From an uncultured Sphingomonas sp. (lineage in GTDB: Bacteria > Pseudomonadota > Alphaproteobacteria > Sphingomonadales > Sphingomonadaceae), in contig NZ_CALMPA010000023.1 of the NCBI RefSeq assembly GCF_937871615.1, positions 1 to 64,000 of the forward strand: a DNA stretch of 64,000 nucleotides, in the 5' to 3' direction. Both the position numbers and the translations under genes were made by a program. Positions within the stretch are counted from its first letter, which is position 1, and the number at the start of each line of letters is the position of its first letter. The notes under the pieces were generated by a model. That model did not search any database. It was not told the origin of the DNA and saw only the letters and a list, made by a program, of their open reading frames with translations. Positions 25,185-34,300 of the stretch are shown here, piece by piece.

Positions 25185-27308
25185 TTGAGGAAATGGACGA
25201 AATGCTGCGCTTCGCTTGTCGCGATATGCGCCGCGACAGGGGCATGGGCGCAGGATCGACCGCCGGCGGCGCAGCCCGGCACGGCGGAAAAGCAGCTCGA
25301 CGTCGATGACATCACCGTCACCGGCAAGCGAGAGACCATGAAAGCGGATATCATCCAGATCGGCGGCTTTCAGAACCAGTCCATCCTCGACACGCCGCTG
25401 TCGGTGCAGGTCATGCCGCACTCGCTGCTGGAAGCGCAGGCGGCAACCGGTCTGGCCGACGCATTGCGTAACACGCCCGGCGTCAGCCAGTTCAACACCA
25501 GCCCGCTCTCGATCAGCAACTTCATTGTCCGAGGGGTCTATGTCGAGCCACGCACGAACTACCGTCTGAACGGTTCTCTGCCGATCATCAATCTCGCGAA
25601 CGTTCCCCTTGAGGACAAGGAGCGTGTCGAGGTTCTTAAAGGGGTTTCGGCGCTCTATTACGGCTTCACCTCGCCGACCGCGGTCTTCAACTTCGTGTCC
25701 CGGCGTGCCGGCCCCAATCCCCTTCTCAGCCTTACGCTGTCAGGCGATGGCCTTGGCAGCGTCACCGGGCAGGTCGATGCGAGCCGGACCTTCGGATCTG
25801 ATGGCCAGTTCGGCGCGCGCTTCAACATGCTTCAGGGCCACATCGGCACGTATATCGACGGAGTGGACGGCAGGCGCAGTCTCTATTCCGGCGCCTTCGA
25901 TGTGCGTGCAACCGATCGCCTGTCCTTCCGGTTCGACGTCGAGCATTATGAGCGGGACATCGGCGATGCGGGCTCGATCACAATCCCCGCGGCCGTCAAC
26001 GGGGTCATCGCCCTTCCCAGGGTTCCGTCACCATCCACCCGCACATCGCCTTACGGCACCAGATATTACGGCGAAGCGACCAATGTCCTCGCCCGGGCCG
26101 ACTACAAGATCGGGTCGAACTGGTCGGCCATCGTCGAAGCCGGCGTCGCCACCACAACGCGCTCCCGCACTATTTCCACTTTCACGTTCACGAACGTCGC
26201 CACCGGCGCCGGCACGCTCTCGGGCAACTATCAAGCCGGGCAGCTCTATCGGAACCGCAACCTGCGCGGAGAGCTGCGCGGGCGCCTGACGACAGGTCCG
26301 GTCGAACACAATCTGACCATCGGCTACACCTATAATTCGCAGTTGCAGACCGCGGTGCCGTCCTATGGCTTCCCGACCGGCAAGTCGGCCATCGTCCAGA
26401 ATCTGTATGATCCGATTCATATCGATCTCTCCTCGATAGCCCTGAAGGCGCCAACCCGAGGCACCAACAGCACGAATATCGACAGGGGCGCCTATCTGCT
26501 GGACCGGATGGTGTGGGGGCCGGTCTCGGTCATCGCCGGCATTCGCCATGCCGACTTCTCCTATCGCCAGACAGGCGCGAACTACGACACCCGCACGAAC
26601 ACGCCGATGGGCGCGGTGATCGTCAAGCTCGCGCCCCGCGTCAGCCTCTACGGCACCTATATCGAAGGGCTAGAGACCAGCGGCACCGCGCCGGACACCG
26701 CGGCGAACGCCAATCAGATTCTACCGCCCTCGATGAGCAGGCAGTACGAGGCTGGCGTCAAGGCGGAGTTCGGCAATCTGCTGCTGACTGCCGATTATTT
26801 CAACATCGATCGCGCCCTGACCTATACCAACGCCGCCAATGTCTATGTCCTCGACGGACGGGCGCGCTATCGCGGTTTCGAACTGTCGGCTCAGGGACAG
26901 GTGACGCGTAACCTTACGATCGCGGCCACGTTTGGACATACCGACGCACGCCAGACGAAGACCGCAGGCGGCCTGCTCGACGGCAAAAGCGTCGAGGCCA
27001 CACCGCGTTATTCCGGCTCGCTGTTCGCAGAATATAGCCCGCCCATGATCGAGGGCTTCGCGATCAACGGGGGCGTCTATTATCAAGGCAAGAGCTGGCT
27101 CGATCCGCTGAACCAGGGCACCCAATCGCCCTACGCATTGTTGAGCGCCGGCCTGCGCCAACAGTTCACGCTCGCCAACGGCAACCGCCTTACCCTGCGC
27201 CTCAACGCCGATAATCTCGCCAACAAGCGCTACTGGATGGCAGGCAATCGCCAACTGAACATCGGCGCGCCGCGAACCGTGAAATTCTCCCTCCGCTACG
27301 ATCTCTAG
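25185..27308 (+). CDS. Siderophore-type TonB-dependent receptor, TTG start
   Basis: 707 residues. GGAGA at 25174-25178 stands 6 bases before TTG 25185, which begins a signal peptide (RKWTKCCASLVAICAATGAWA). A GTG at 25164 is possible but has no ribosome binding site. The plug follows (DDITVTGKRETMK, then LDTPLSVQVMPHSLLEAQ and VEVLKGVSALYYGFTSP). The barrel ends LNIGAPRTVKFSLRYDL. This layout is that of ferric-siderophore receptors of the FhuA/FpvA class. A substrate-binding protein and a PepSY-diflavin reductase follow on the same strand with short gaps, forming an uptake-and-reduction operon. Confidence 0.87.
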   Translation: MRKWTKCCASLVAICAATGAWAQDRPPAAQPGTAEKQLDVDDITVTGKRETMKADIIQIGGFQNQSILDTPLSVQVMPHSLLEAQAATGLADALRNTPGVSQFNTSPLSISNFIVRGVYVEPRTNYRLNGSLPIINLANVPLEDKERVEVLKGVSALYYGFTSPTAVFNFVSRRAGPNPLLSLTLSGDGLGSVTGQVDASRTFGSDGQFGARFNMLQGHIGTYIDGVDGRRSLYSGAFDVRATDRLSFRFDVEHYERDIGDAGSITIPAAVNGVIALPRVPSPSTRTSPYGTRYYGEATNVLARADYKIGSNWSAIVEAGVATTTRSRTISTFTFTNVATGAGTLSGNYQAGQLYRNRNLRGELRGRLTTGPVEHNLTIGYTYNSQLQTAVPSYGFPTGKSAIVQNLYDPIHIDLSSIALKAPTRGTNSTNIDRGAYLLDRMVWGPVSVIAGIRHADFSYRQTGANYDTRTNTPMGAVIVKLAPRVSLYGTYIEGLETSGTAPDTAANANQILPPSMSRQYEAGVKAEFGNLLLTADYFNIDRALTYTNAANVYVLDGRARYRGFELSAQGQVTRNLTIAATFGHTDARQTKTAGGLLDGKSVEATPRYSGSLFAEYSPPMIEGFAINGGVYYQGKSWLDPLNQGTQSPYALLSAGLRQQFTLANGNRLTLRLNADNLANKRYWMAGNRQLNIGAPRTVKFSLRYDL

Positions 27309-27319
27309 GACACGCCTCC

Positions 27320-28783
27320 ATGCGAAAGACCCTTGCCGCCTGCCTGCTTGCCGTCACGCTCGCCGCGCTTCCGGCGGCCTCCGCTACGGCCAACGAACCC
27401 GCATCCTCACCCGTCACGCTTTCCAGCATGGGTGACGCCGCCATGGGGTCACTGATGGACGCCCTGTTCGCCGGTTATCACGCCCGCCACGCCAATGTCG
27501 AAAAGGGGTTGTGGGTCCATCGCAGCGACACCGCATCGCCGGACGGGTTGGCGAATTACGTGGCTGATGTCGCGCCGATCGTCGGGAAGCCGGACAAGAT
27601 GATGTATCGCGTCCGCTTCCAGCGCAACGGCGTGACCGTTCCCTTCATCGTCAGGATCGGATCGATCGTCCGGGATGGCGTGCCCGTGCCCTTGCAGCTC
27701 GCCGCCAACGGCGGAACCGGGCGGCCGCTTGATCCCAAGGTCGCCGATTTCCTCGGCTATGTCGTCGGCCCGGAGGGGCAGGCGATCGTGGCGAAGCTCG
27801 GCGCCACCCCGCTCGCGCCGGCGGAGGTAGAGCAGGCGCGCGCCGCCCTCGCCGCTAATCCCTATATCCAGTCGGAGGCGCCGGCCTATCGCGCGAAGGG
27901 GGAGGTCTCCGGGCCGATATCCAGCGTCGGCTCGATCCAGATGGTCGAATGGATCGACCGCGCGCTGCTGCGCTTTCAGGCGATCCATCCGGGGGTCGTG
28001 CGTGGTGCCCACTGGCGGCATCCGGGCAGCTCGGCGGCGATTTCCGGCCTGCTCGCCGACGTGTCGGATATCGCCCCGCTCGGCCGCGAGGTGTCGCGCG
28101 GGGAGAAGGACGCCTATCGCGCGCGCTTCGGAGTGGAGGGACCGACCGAAATCCGCATCGCCCACGGCGCGCGTAAGTCCGAAATCCGCACCAACGCCGT
28201 CGCGATCTACGTCAACGCCGCCAACCCGATCGCCAGCCTGTCGGTCGCGCAGCTCGACGCGATCTTCAGCGCCGTGCCGCATGCCGGCGCATCCGCCCCG
28301 ATCCGTACATGGGGGGACGCGGGACTGAAGGGGGAATGGCGCGATCGCCCGATCAAGCCTTTGCTCTATGGCGATTCCGGCGCGCCCGGCTCGATCCAGC
28401 GCGAGAATTTCAAGAACGACCGCTGGGCGGAAACAGTCAGGACGCTCGACATGAAGGAAGTGTCGGCCACCGTGGCCACCGATCCAGCCGCGATCGGCTT
28501 CGGGGCGTTCGACGATTCGACGCCGGGGATACGCGTGCTGCCCCTGTCCTTCACCGGCAAAGGCCCGGCGTCCTCGGGTTCGTGGGACGATGTGATGCGC
28601 CAGCGTTATCCGCTGACCCGGCACGTCTATATCCTCGTCCGCCGGAATCCCTCGCCCCAGACGCGCGAGTTCCTCCGCTTCCTGCTCAGCCGGGAGGGAC
28701 AGGAGATCGGGGTGCTGGAAGGATATGCGCCGCTGACCCGCGCCGAAGCCGAAGCCGGCTTGGCGCAGATCGACGCGCTCTGA
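27320..28783 (+). CDS. Exported tandem PstS-like substrate-binding protein
   Basis: 487 residues with a signal peptide (MRKTLAACLLAVTLAALPAASA). Two related PBP-like halves are visible. The first runs about 30-190 and holds VTLSSMGDAAMGSLMDALFA, LQLAANGGTGRPLDPKVADF and GYVVGPEGQAIVAKLG. The second, fuller half (about 205-480) runs from SSVGSIQMVEWIDRALLRFQ through ADVSDIAPLGREVS to FLLSREGQEIGVLEGYAPL. Both halves end in the 'EGQ' helix motif of the family. The first half seems shortened in its middle. It lies 11 bases after the receptor and 27 before the reductase. It probably binds the imported ligand in the periplasm, although the PstS resemblance alone would suggest an anion. Confidence 0.75.
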   Translation: MRKTLAACLLAVTLAALPAASATANEPASSPVTLSSMGDAAMGSLMDALFAGYHARHANVEKGLWVHRSDTASPDGLANYVADVAPIVGKPDKMMYRVRFQRNGVTVPFIVRIGSIVRDGVPVPLQLAANGGTGRPLDPKVADFLGYVVGPEGQAIVAKLGATPLAPAEVEQARAALAANPYIQSEAPAYRAKGEVSGPISSVGSIQMVEWIDRALLRFQAIHPGVVRGAHWRHPGSSAAISGLLADVSDIAPLGREVSRGEKDAYRARFGVEGPTEIRIAHGARKSEIRTNAVAIYVNAANPIASLSVAQLDAIFSAVPHAGASAPIRTWGDAGLKGEWRDRPIKPLLYGDSGAPGSIQRENFKNDRWAETVRTLDMKEVSATVATDPAAIGFGAFDDSTPGIRVLPLSFTGKGPASSGSWDDVMRQRYPLTRHVYILVRRNPSPQTREFLRFLLSREGQEIGVLEGYAPLTRAEAEAGLAQIDAL

Positions 28784-28810
28784 TCCCGCGCGCCTCTGTG
28801 ACTTGCTGAC

Positions 28811-31231
28811 ATGACGCGGCGCATCCTGTTCCAGATCCACTGGGCGCTCGGCATCACGGCGGGCCTCGTGCTGGTGGTGATGGGCGTCACCGGCGCGATG
28901 ATGTCGTTCGAGGACGAGATCATGCGGGCGATGAGCCCCGGCATCGTCACCGTCACGCCGCCGCCGGGCGCGCAACGACTATCACCCGATCGACTGGTCG
29001 AGGCCATCAGGCAGCAGCGCCCCGATCGCGGGATCGACATGCTGACGATCGCCGCCTCCCCCGGCGAGAGCGACACCGTGTTCTTCACGCGCGATCGCGG
29101 GAAAAGAGGCGGCGAGCGGCGCAGCTATGTCGATCCCTATAGCGGCCGGTTGCTGGGGCAGGCGAACGGCCAGGGTTTCTTCGATACGGTGCGCGCATTG
29201 CACCGCTGGCTGCTGCTGCCGGGAAACGGCAACGGCATCGGCCGGCAGATCACCGCGATCGCGGCGATATCGCTGATCTATTTTGCGCTGTCCGGCCTGT
29301 GGCTGCGCTGGCCGCGTCGGCCGCTCGACTGGCGGCAATGGTTCGTGCTGGATTTCAGGCGGCGCGGGCGCAGCCTCAACCGTGCACTTCATGCGGTGAT
29401 CGGCACATGGCTGCTGGTCTTCTACCTGTTGAGTGGCGTCACCGGCCTGTGGTGGTCCTATGACTGGTATCGCGCCGGGGCGACCCGCCTGCTGACGGGC
29501 AAGGCTCCGGCCGAGGAAGGCGACGGTCCGGCGCGCGGAGGCAAGCGCAAGAAAGCGAAGGGCCATGCCGCACCCGCATCGCTCGCGCCGGCCTTCGCCG
29601 CGATCGTCCGCGAGACCGGGGGCCGCTTTGCGCAGGTGACGCTCCCGCTCCCCAAGAGTGACAAGCCGCTCCGAGTCCGCGTCTTGCCGCTCGACGCGCG
29701 CCACGATCGCGCGCTCGACGAATATCGCGTCATCCCCTCCACCGGCGCGATCGTCGAGCGCCGGCCGTATGCCGAACTGGGCGTCGGACCGTCGATTGCG
29801 GCGAGCATGCTGGAGGTGCATCGCGGCGCCTATTGGGGGCTGCCGGGGCGCATCCTGATGCTCCTGTCCAGCGCGGCGATGCCGCTGTTCGCGGTGACGG
29901 GCTGGCTGCTCTATCTCGACCGGCGGCGGCGGAAGCGCGAATTGCGCGCGATCGAAACGCCGGCCGCCCTCCCCCCGCGCGATCTGGAGGCGGGCGGCAT
30001 CCTGATCGCCTATGCCAGCCAGACCGGCACCGCCACCCGCCTCGCCCGGCTGACGGCGGCGGGTTTCGAGGCGGCCGGTCGGGCGGTGTCGCTCCAGCCC
30101 CTGTCGGCCGTGTCGGCGGAGGATCTGGCGAAGGCCGGCGAGGCGCTCGTCATCGCGAGCACCTATGGCGACGGCGAGCCGCCCGACACCGCCCGCGCCG
30201 TGCCGCGCAACCTGTCGCGCGCCGCACCTGCCGGGCTGGAGGGGCTATCCTATGCGGTGCTGGCGCTCGGCGACCGCACCTATGATGATTTCTGCGCGTT
30301 CGGCCGCCAGATCGATCAGGCGCTGCACGCCGCCGGGGCGCAACGCCTGTTCGACCGGATCGAGGTCGATCGCGAGGATGCCGCCGCGCTCAGGCATTGG
30401 CAGCAGCAGACGATCGGCATCGGCGCAACCTTCGACGAGGCGGACTGGATTCCGGCGGCCTATGCCCCTTGGCGGTTGGCGGAACGCCGATGCCTCAACC
30501 CCGGCGGCCCCGGCGACGCGGCGTGGCATATCGCGCTGGAGCCGGTGAGCGAAACGCCCACATGGCAGCCGGGCGATATCGCCGAAGTGGTGCCTGAGGA
30601 GGATGCGGCCGGGATCGCGCACGCACCCGTCCACCATCGCGAATATTCGATCGCGTCGCTTCCGTCGTCAGGCCGGATCGAGCTGATCGTGCGCTTGCGC
30701 CGCCATGCGGACGGCACGCCGGGGCTCGGCTCCGGCTGGCTCACCGAAACGGCGCGGATCGGCGCGGTCTTCCCCGCGCGCATTCGCGAGAACCCCTCCT
30801 TCCGGCCCGATCCCGAGGACGGCCCCGTCATCCTGATCGGCAGCGGCACCGGGCTGGCCGGTCTGCTCGCGCACCTGCGCGATCGCGCCGCGCGCGGGGT
30901 GAAGGATGCGTGGCTGATCTTCGGCGAGCGCAGCCGCGCGCACGATTTCTTCCACCGCGACGAGATCGAGGCGATGCGCGCCGACGGCACGCTGGCGCGG
31001 CTCGACCTCGCCTTCTCGCGCGATCAGCAGGAGCGGCTCTACGTGCAGCACAGGATCGACGCCGCTGCGGACGATATCAGCGAGTGGGTGGGTCGCGGCG
31101 CGGCGATCCTCGTCTGCGGCGGGCTCGCCTCGATGGCCCCGGCGGTCGATCACGCGCTGCGCCGCATCCTGGGCGATGAGCAGGCGGAAGAGATGGCGCG
31201 ATCGGGACGATATCGGCGCGACATCTACTGA
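28811..31231 (+). CDS. PepSY-TM / diflavin (sulfite-reductase-like) membrane reductase
   Basis: 806 residues. The N-terminal half is a PepSY_TM unit with helices near 12-35, 140-165, 185-210 and 345-370 and His residues suited to heme (FQIHWALG, LHRWLLLPG, ALHAVIGTWLL, EVHRGAYWG). The C-terminal half has a flavodoxin-like FMN domain (ILIAYASQTGTATRLARL, ASTYGDGEPPDTA, LALGDRTYDDFCAFG), then an FAD domain (HREYSIASLPSS) and an NAD(P)H-binding domain (PVILIGSGTGLAGLL, LIFGERSRAHDFFHRDEIE). It should pass electrons from NADPH through FAD and FMN to the membrane, probably to reduce ferric iron or a siderophore delivered by the two preceding gene products. Confidence 0.88.
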   Translation: MTRRILFQIHWALGITAGLVLVVMGVTGAMMSFEDEIMRAMSPGIVTVTPPPGAQRLSPDRLVEAIRQQRPDRGIDMLTIAASPGESDTVFFTRDRGKRGGERRSYVDPYSGRLLGQANGQGFFDTVRALHRWLLLPGNGNGIGRQITAIAAISLIYFALSGLWLRWPRRPLDWRQWFVLDFRRRGRSLNRALHAVIGTWLLVFYLLSGVTGLWWSYDWYRAGATRLLTGKAPAEEGDGPARGGKRKKAKGHAAPASLAPAFAAIVRETGGRFAQVTLPLPKSDKPLRVRVLPLDARHDRALDEYRVIPSTGAIVERRPYAELGVGPSIAASMLEVHRGAYWGLPGRILMLLSSAAMPLFAVTGWLLYLDRRRRKRELRAIETPAALPPRDLEAGGILIAYASQTGTATRLARLTAAGFEAAGRAVSLQPLSAVSAEDLAKAGEALVIASTYGDGEPPDTARAVPRNLSRAAPAGLEGLSYAVLALGDRTYDDFCAFGRQIDQALHAAGAQRLFDRIEVDREDAAALRHWQQQTIGIGATFDEADWIPAAYAPWRLAERRCLNPGGPGDAAWHIALEPVSETPTWQPGDIAEVVPEEDAAGIAHAPVHHREYSIASLPSSGRIELIVRLRRHADGTPGLGSGWLTETARIGAVFPARIRENPSFRPDPEDGPVILIGSGTGLAGLLAHLRDRAARGVKDAWLIFGERSRAHDFFHRDEIEAMRADGTLARLDLAFSRDQQERLYVQHRIDAAADDISEWVGRGAAILVCGGLASMAPAVDHALRRILGDEQAEEMARSGRYRRDIY

Positions 31232-31362
31232 AGCCGTTGCCAAGGCCGCGTCGGCGTCGGCTACTCACGGCGACAGAATATCACCACCGCTGCCGCGGCG
31301 ATCGGCATTTCGAGGAGAAGCGGGTCGTAAGCCGGACAGGCGGGAACCGGGAAATCACGATG

Positions 31363-31398
31363 TTGCGCCACCGCAATCGCGATGATATAATGTATCAT
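31363..31398 (+). promoter_or_regulatory. Sigma-70-like promoter with a perfect palindrome over the -10 box, putative Zur operator
   Basis: TTGCGC (31363-31368), a 17-base spacer and TATAAT (31386-31391) form a good promoter. The -10 lies inside the perfect palindrome ATGATA-TAATG-TATCAT (31382-31398). The small-protein gene starts 24 bases later and the zigA-DUF1826-ZIP operon follows. A bound repressor would block the promoter. The TGATA/TATCA arms resemble the palindromes at 6509 and 35027. Confidence 0.6.
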
Positions 31399-31422
31399 TG
31401 ATTATTGCGAAAGGACGACGTG

Positions 31423-31683
31423 ATGAAGGTCGCAGCGGGTTCGACGCTGGTTCTGCTTTCCGTGGTGACCGCAATCCCGGCGATCGCCATGACAAGGGAC
31501 GATGCCCGGATGAACCTGGGCGGTGCGGCGGCGATCGCCGATCCCGACGCGCATCTGGACCGGCTCGCGGCCGCCGCATCCGGCAACGACCTCGGTCATA
31601 GCAAGCCGCAAAAGAGCGTCCGCAACCTGCTGCGCGACGATCCCTATCTCCGCGCCGCGTTCGGGTGGATCGACAACAAATAG
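31423..31683 (+). CDS. Small secreted protein, unrecognised, in front of the zinc island
   Basis: 86 residues. The signal peptide is MKVAAGSTLVLLSVVTAIPAIA, and the mature part is a polar chain of about 64 residues with no Cys and one His in each half (DAHLDRLAAAA, GNDLGHSKPQ), ending LRAAFGWIDNK. AAGGACG is the likely ribosome binding site. The gene begins just after the palindromic promoter at 31363 and ends 42 bases before zigA, so it is probably the first gene of the zinc operon. The function is unknown. A periplasmic partner of the ZIP/ZigA system is a guess from position. Confidence 0.65.
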   Translation: MKVAAGSTLVLLSVVTAIPAIAMTRDDARMNLGGAAAIADPDAHLDRLAAAASGNDLGHSKPQKSVRNLLRDDPYLRAAFGWIDNK

Positions 31684-31725
31684 CCCGCGCTCGATCGCCG
31701 GGTTGCCTTCACACAGAGTAGCAAT

Positions 31726-32943
31726 ATGACCCTTCCCCTTCCCGTCACCGTGCTGTCCGGCTTCCTCGGCGCGGGCAAGACGACGCTGCTCAACCACATC
31801 CTCGCCAATGGCGAGGGGCGGCGCGTGGCGGTGATCGTCAACGATATGTCCGAGGTGAACATCGACGCGGACCTCGTGCGCGGCGGCGACGCGGCCTTTT
31901 CCCGCAGTGAGGAGACATTGGTCGAGATGACCAACGGCTGCATCTGCTGCACCTTGCGCGACGACCTGCTGCGGGAGGTGCGTGCACTCGCCGAGGCTGG
32001 GCGGTTCGATTATCTGGTGATCGAGAGCACCGGCATCTCCGAGCCGCTGCCGGTCGCCAGCACCTTTTCCTTCCGTGACGAGGCAGGCGCGTCGCTGGGC
32101 GATGTCACGCGGCTCGACACGATGGTCACGGTGGTCGATGCGATCAACCTGCTCAGGGACTATTCGAGCCGGGACTTCCTTGCCGATCGCGGGGAATCCC
32201 TCGGCGAGGATGACGAACGCAGCCTCGTCGGCCTGCTGGTCGAGCAGATCGAATTCGCCGATGTCGTGGTGGTCAACAAGGCGTCGTCGGTCTCGCCCGA
32301 CCAGCTCGCCGTGGTGAAGAAGCTCGTCGCCAGCCTCAACGCCGATGCGCGGATCGTCACTTGCGATCAGGGAAGGGTCGCGCCCGATGCGATCCTCGAC
32401 ACCGGGCTGTTCGACGAGGCGAAGGCGGCGCAGCATCCGTTATGGGCCAAGGAGCTCTACGGCTATGCCAGCCACCAGCCCGAGACGGAGGAATATGGCA
32501 TCGAGAGCTTCGTCTATCGCGCCCGCCGCCCATTCGACCCCGTGAAGCTCCATCGTTTCCTGACCACCGACGGGCTCGATCACGTCGTGCGCGCCAAGGG
32601 CCATTTCTGGCTCGCGACGCGGCCCGACTGGGTCGGCGAGCTGGCGGTGGCGGGCAGCCAGACGATGACCGCGCGGATGGGCCGCTGGTGGGCAAGCATC
32701 CCGAAACACCATTGGCCCGACGATGACCGCTTCGAGCGTTTTGTGGCGCATCACTGGGACGATCCATGGGGCGACCGGCGGCAGGAGCTGGTGTTCATCG
32801 GCATCGGCATGGACAAGGGCCGCCTCCGCGATGGCCTGGATGCGTGTCTGCTGCCGGCCGAAGCCCTCACTCCCGAGGCATGGGCCGCCCTGCCCGATCC
32901 CTTCCCGCTGTGGGGCGAGCCGGCGATGGCGGTCGCGGAATGA
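31726..32943 (+). CDS. zigA: COG0523 zinc-chaperone GTPase (ZigA-like)
   Basis: 405 residues of the G3E GTPase family. The Walker A motif is [15 protein letters not shown] (about 11-25), the metal-binding CICCTLR is near 67-73, ESTGISEP is the switch region, and VVVNKASSV is the NKxD-type base-specificity loop. The C-terminal CobW_C domain holds GHFWLATRP and the YciC/ZigA-type segment [18 protein letters not shown]. Members of this branch deliver zinc to proteins during deficiency and are typically Zur-repressed. The stop overlaps the DUF1826 start as ATGA. ZIP transporter and M23 peptidase genes complete the zinc context. Confidence 0.9.
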   Translation: MTLPLPVTVLSGFLGAGKTTLLNHILANGEGRRVAVIVNDMSEVNIDADLVRGGDAAFSRSEETLVEMTNGCICCTLRDDLLREVRALAEAGRFDYLVIESTGISEPLPVASTFSFRDEAGASLGDVTRLDTMVTVVDAINLLRDYSSRDFLADRGESLGEDDERSLVGLLVEQIEFADVVVVNKASSVSPDQLAVVKKLVASLNADARIVTCDQGRVAPDAILDTGLFDEAKAAQHPLWAKELYGYASHQPETEEYGIESFVYRARRPFDPVKLHRFLTTDGLDHVVRAKGHFWLATRPDWVGELAVAGSQTMTARMGRWWASIPKHHWPDDDRFERFVAHHWDDPWGDRRQELVFIGIGMDKGRLRDGLDACLLPAEALTPEAWAALPDPFPLWGEPAMAVAE

Positions 32944-33551
32944 GCGTCGCGGCACTGGAGGCGGGCTTGGTGGCCGAGGGGCGCGATGCCGCGATCCTGA
33001 ACCAGATCATCGAGGATACCACGCACCTCGCGATCTGGCATCGCGCGGCCACACCGGGCCTCGACGGGATCGGTGCGCTGGACTGGAACGCGATCGACGA
33101 CCTCGATTTCTCCACGCCGGTCGCGGAACTGGACGGCGAGATCGCCGAAGGACTGGCCGAGGCAGGTTATCCGGCGGCGCTGTGCCCCGCGCTGCGGGAC
33201 GAGATCGCGATGCTCGCGCGCCGCTTCGCCGCAATCATGGCGTGCGACGCAGTGACGATCCGGCTGGAGATCATCGAAACCGATGCCTGCCGCCGATTCC
33301 ATACGGACAACGTCGCTGCGCGCCTGCTGACCACATTGCACGGCCCGACCACTCAATGGATCGTCGCGGATGCGCCCGACACGATCCGCCAGTTGCCCGC
33401 TTATGGGGTCGCCGTGTTCAAGGGACGGCGACTGGCGGAGCGGCCGGAAATCCTCCATCGCTCCCCGCCGATCGCCGGCACGGGCGACACCCGGCTACTG
33501 CTCGTCATCGACCCGTTCGATCCCGCCGCCGATGAGGCCCGCGTTCCTTGA
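32940..33551 (+). CDS. DUF1826 protein of the zinc operon
   Basis: 203 residues, cytoplasmic, matching DUF1826 in length and in the central [20 protein letters not shown] segment, which holds the conserved His/Asp and Arg residues. The late [17 protein letters not shown] segment also fits. The fold may resemble the double-stranded beta-helix of iron enzymes, but that is uncertain. DUF1826 genes repeatedly accompany COG0523 genes and are predicted Zur targets in other bacteria. Here it overlaps zigA by 4 bases (ATGA) and ZIP by 4 bases (TTGA), so the three genes are translationally coupled. Confidence 0.82.
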   Translation: MSVAALEAGLVAEGRDAAILNQIIEDTTHLAIWHRAATPGLDGIGALDWNAIDDLDFSTPVAELDGEIAEGLAEAGYPAALCPALRDEIAMLARRFAAIMACDAVTIRLEIIETDACRRFHTDNVAARLLTTLHGPTTQWIVADAPDTIRQLPAYGVAVFKGRRLAERPEILHRSPPIAGTGDTRLLLVIDPFDPAADEARVP

Positions 33552-34300
33552 GCACGATATGGCCGCTCCTTTCCGGATCGATCGCCGGGCTGGCGACCTA
33601 TGCCGGCGGCCTGCTGGCGATGCGGCTGAGCCGCCATCGCCTGCTGATCTTCGGCCTCACCGCCGGGCTGCTGATCGGCCTGTCGCTGTTCCATCTCCTG
33701 CCCGAAACGTTGCATTCAGGCGACCTTTCCCGCCCCCGGGCATGGGCGGCGATGACGGCGGGCTTCCTCGCCTTCGCGGGCCTGCACCGGATACCGTCCG
33801 GCGCGTTGTTCGGGCGGCTCTCGATGCTGCTCCACAGCCTGATGGACGGGCTGGGCATCGGGCTGGCGTTCCACGCCTCGTCCTCGGCCGGATGGGCCGT
33901 CACGGCCGCGATCCTCGCCCATAAGCTGGCGGACGGGGCGAACATGGTTGGCCTGGCCATGGCCTCCAGCGCCGCGCACGCCACGCATCGCTGGCTACTG
34001 GCGAGCGCCCTCGCGCCGGTGCTCGGCGCCTGCCTCGGCGCGTGGATGCCGGTCGGGCAGCAGAATCTCGCGCTGATGCTGGCGCTGTTCGCGGGCGGGT
34101 TTCTCTATCTCGGGGCCTGCGAGTTGCTGCCCCGCAGCCGGATCACGGCGAACAGGCCGGGCGGCGCGCTCGCCGCTCTGGCAGGACTGGCGATCATGGC
34201 GGGCGTCATGCACTTCCTCCACCAGGACAGGGAGGTCAGCGCCCGCGATCCCCGCCCGCCGGCGCCTGTTGCTCCTCACAAGCGCCATCCGATAGCTTGA
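33548..34300 (+). CDS. ZIP-family metal transporter
   Basis: 250 residues with about eight transmembrane helices. The metal-binding helix motifs are LLHSLMDGLGIGLAFHA (about 95-111) and AHKLADGANMVGLA (about 123-136), the His/Asp pattern of ZIP transporters, which bring zinc or other divalent ions into the cytoplasm. The start is TTG overlapping the DUF1826 stop (TTGA), so translation is coupled and may be limited. The last 65 bases overlap the convergent M23 peptidase gene, so the C-terminal tail, which is rich in Pro and His, shares DNA with it. Confidence 0.88.
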   Translation: MSTIWPLLSGSIAGLATYAGGLLAMRLSRHRLLIFGLTAGLLIGLSLFHLLPETLHSGDLSRPRAWAAMTAGFLAFAGLHRIPSGALFGRLSMLLHSLMDGLGIGLAFHASSSAGWAVTAAILAHKLADGANMVGLAMASSAAHATHRWLLASALAPVLGACLGAWMPVGQQNLALMLALFAGGFLYLGACELLPRSRITANRPGGALAALAGLAIMAGVMHFLHQDREVSARDPRPPAPVAPHKRHPIA

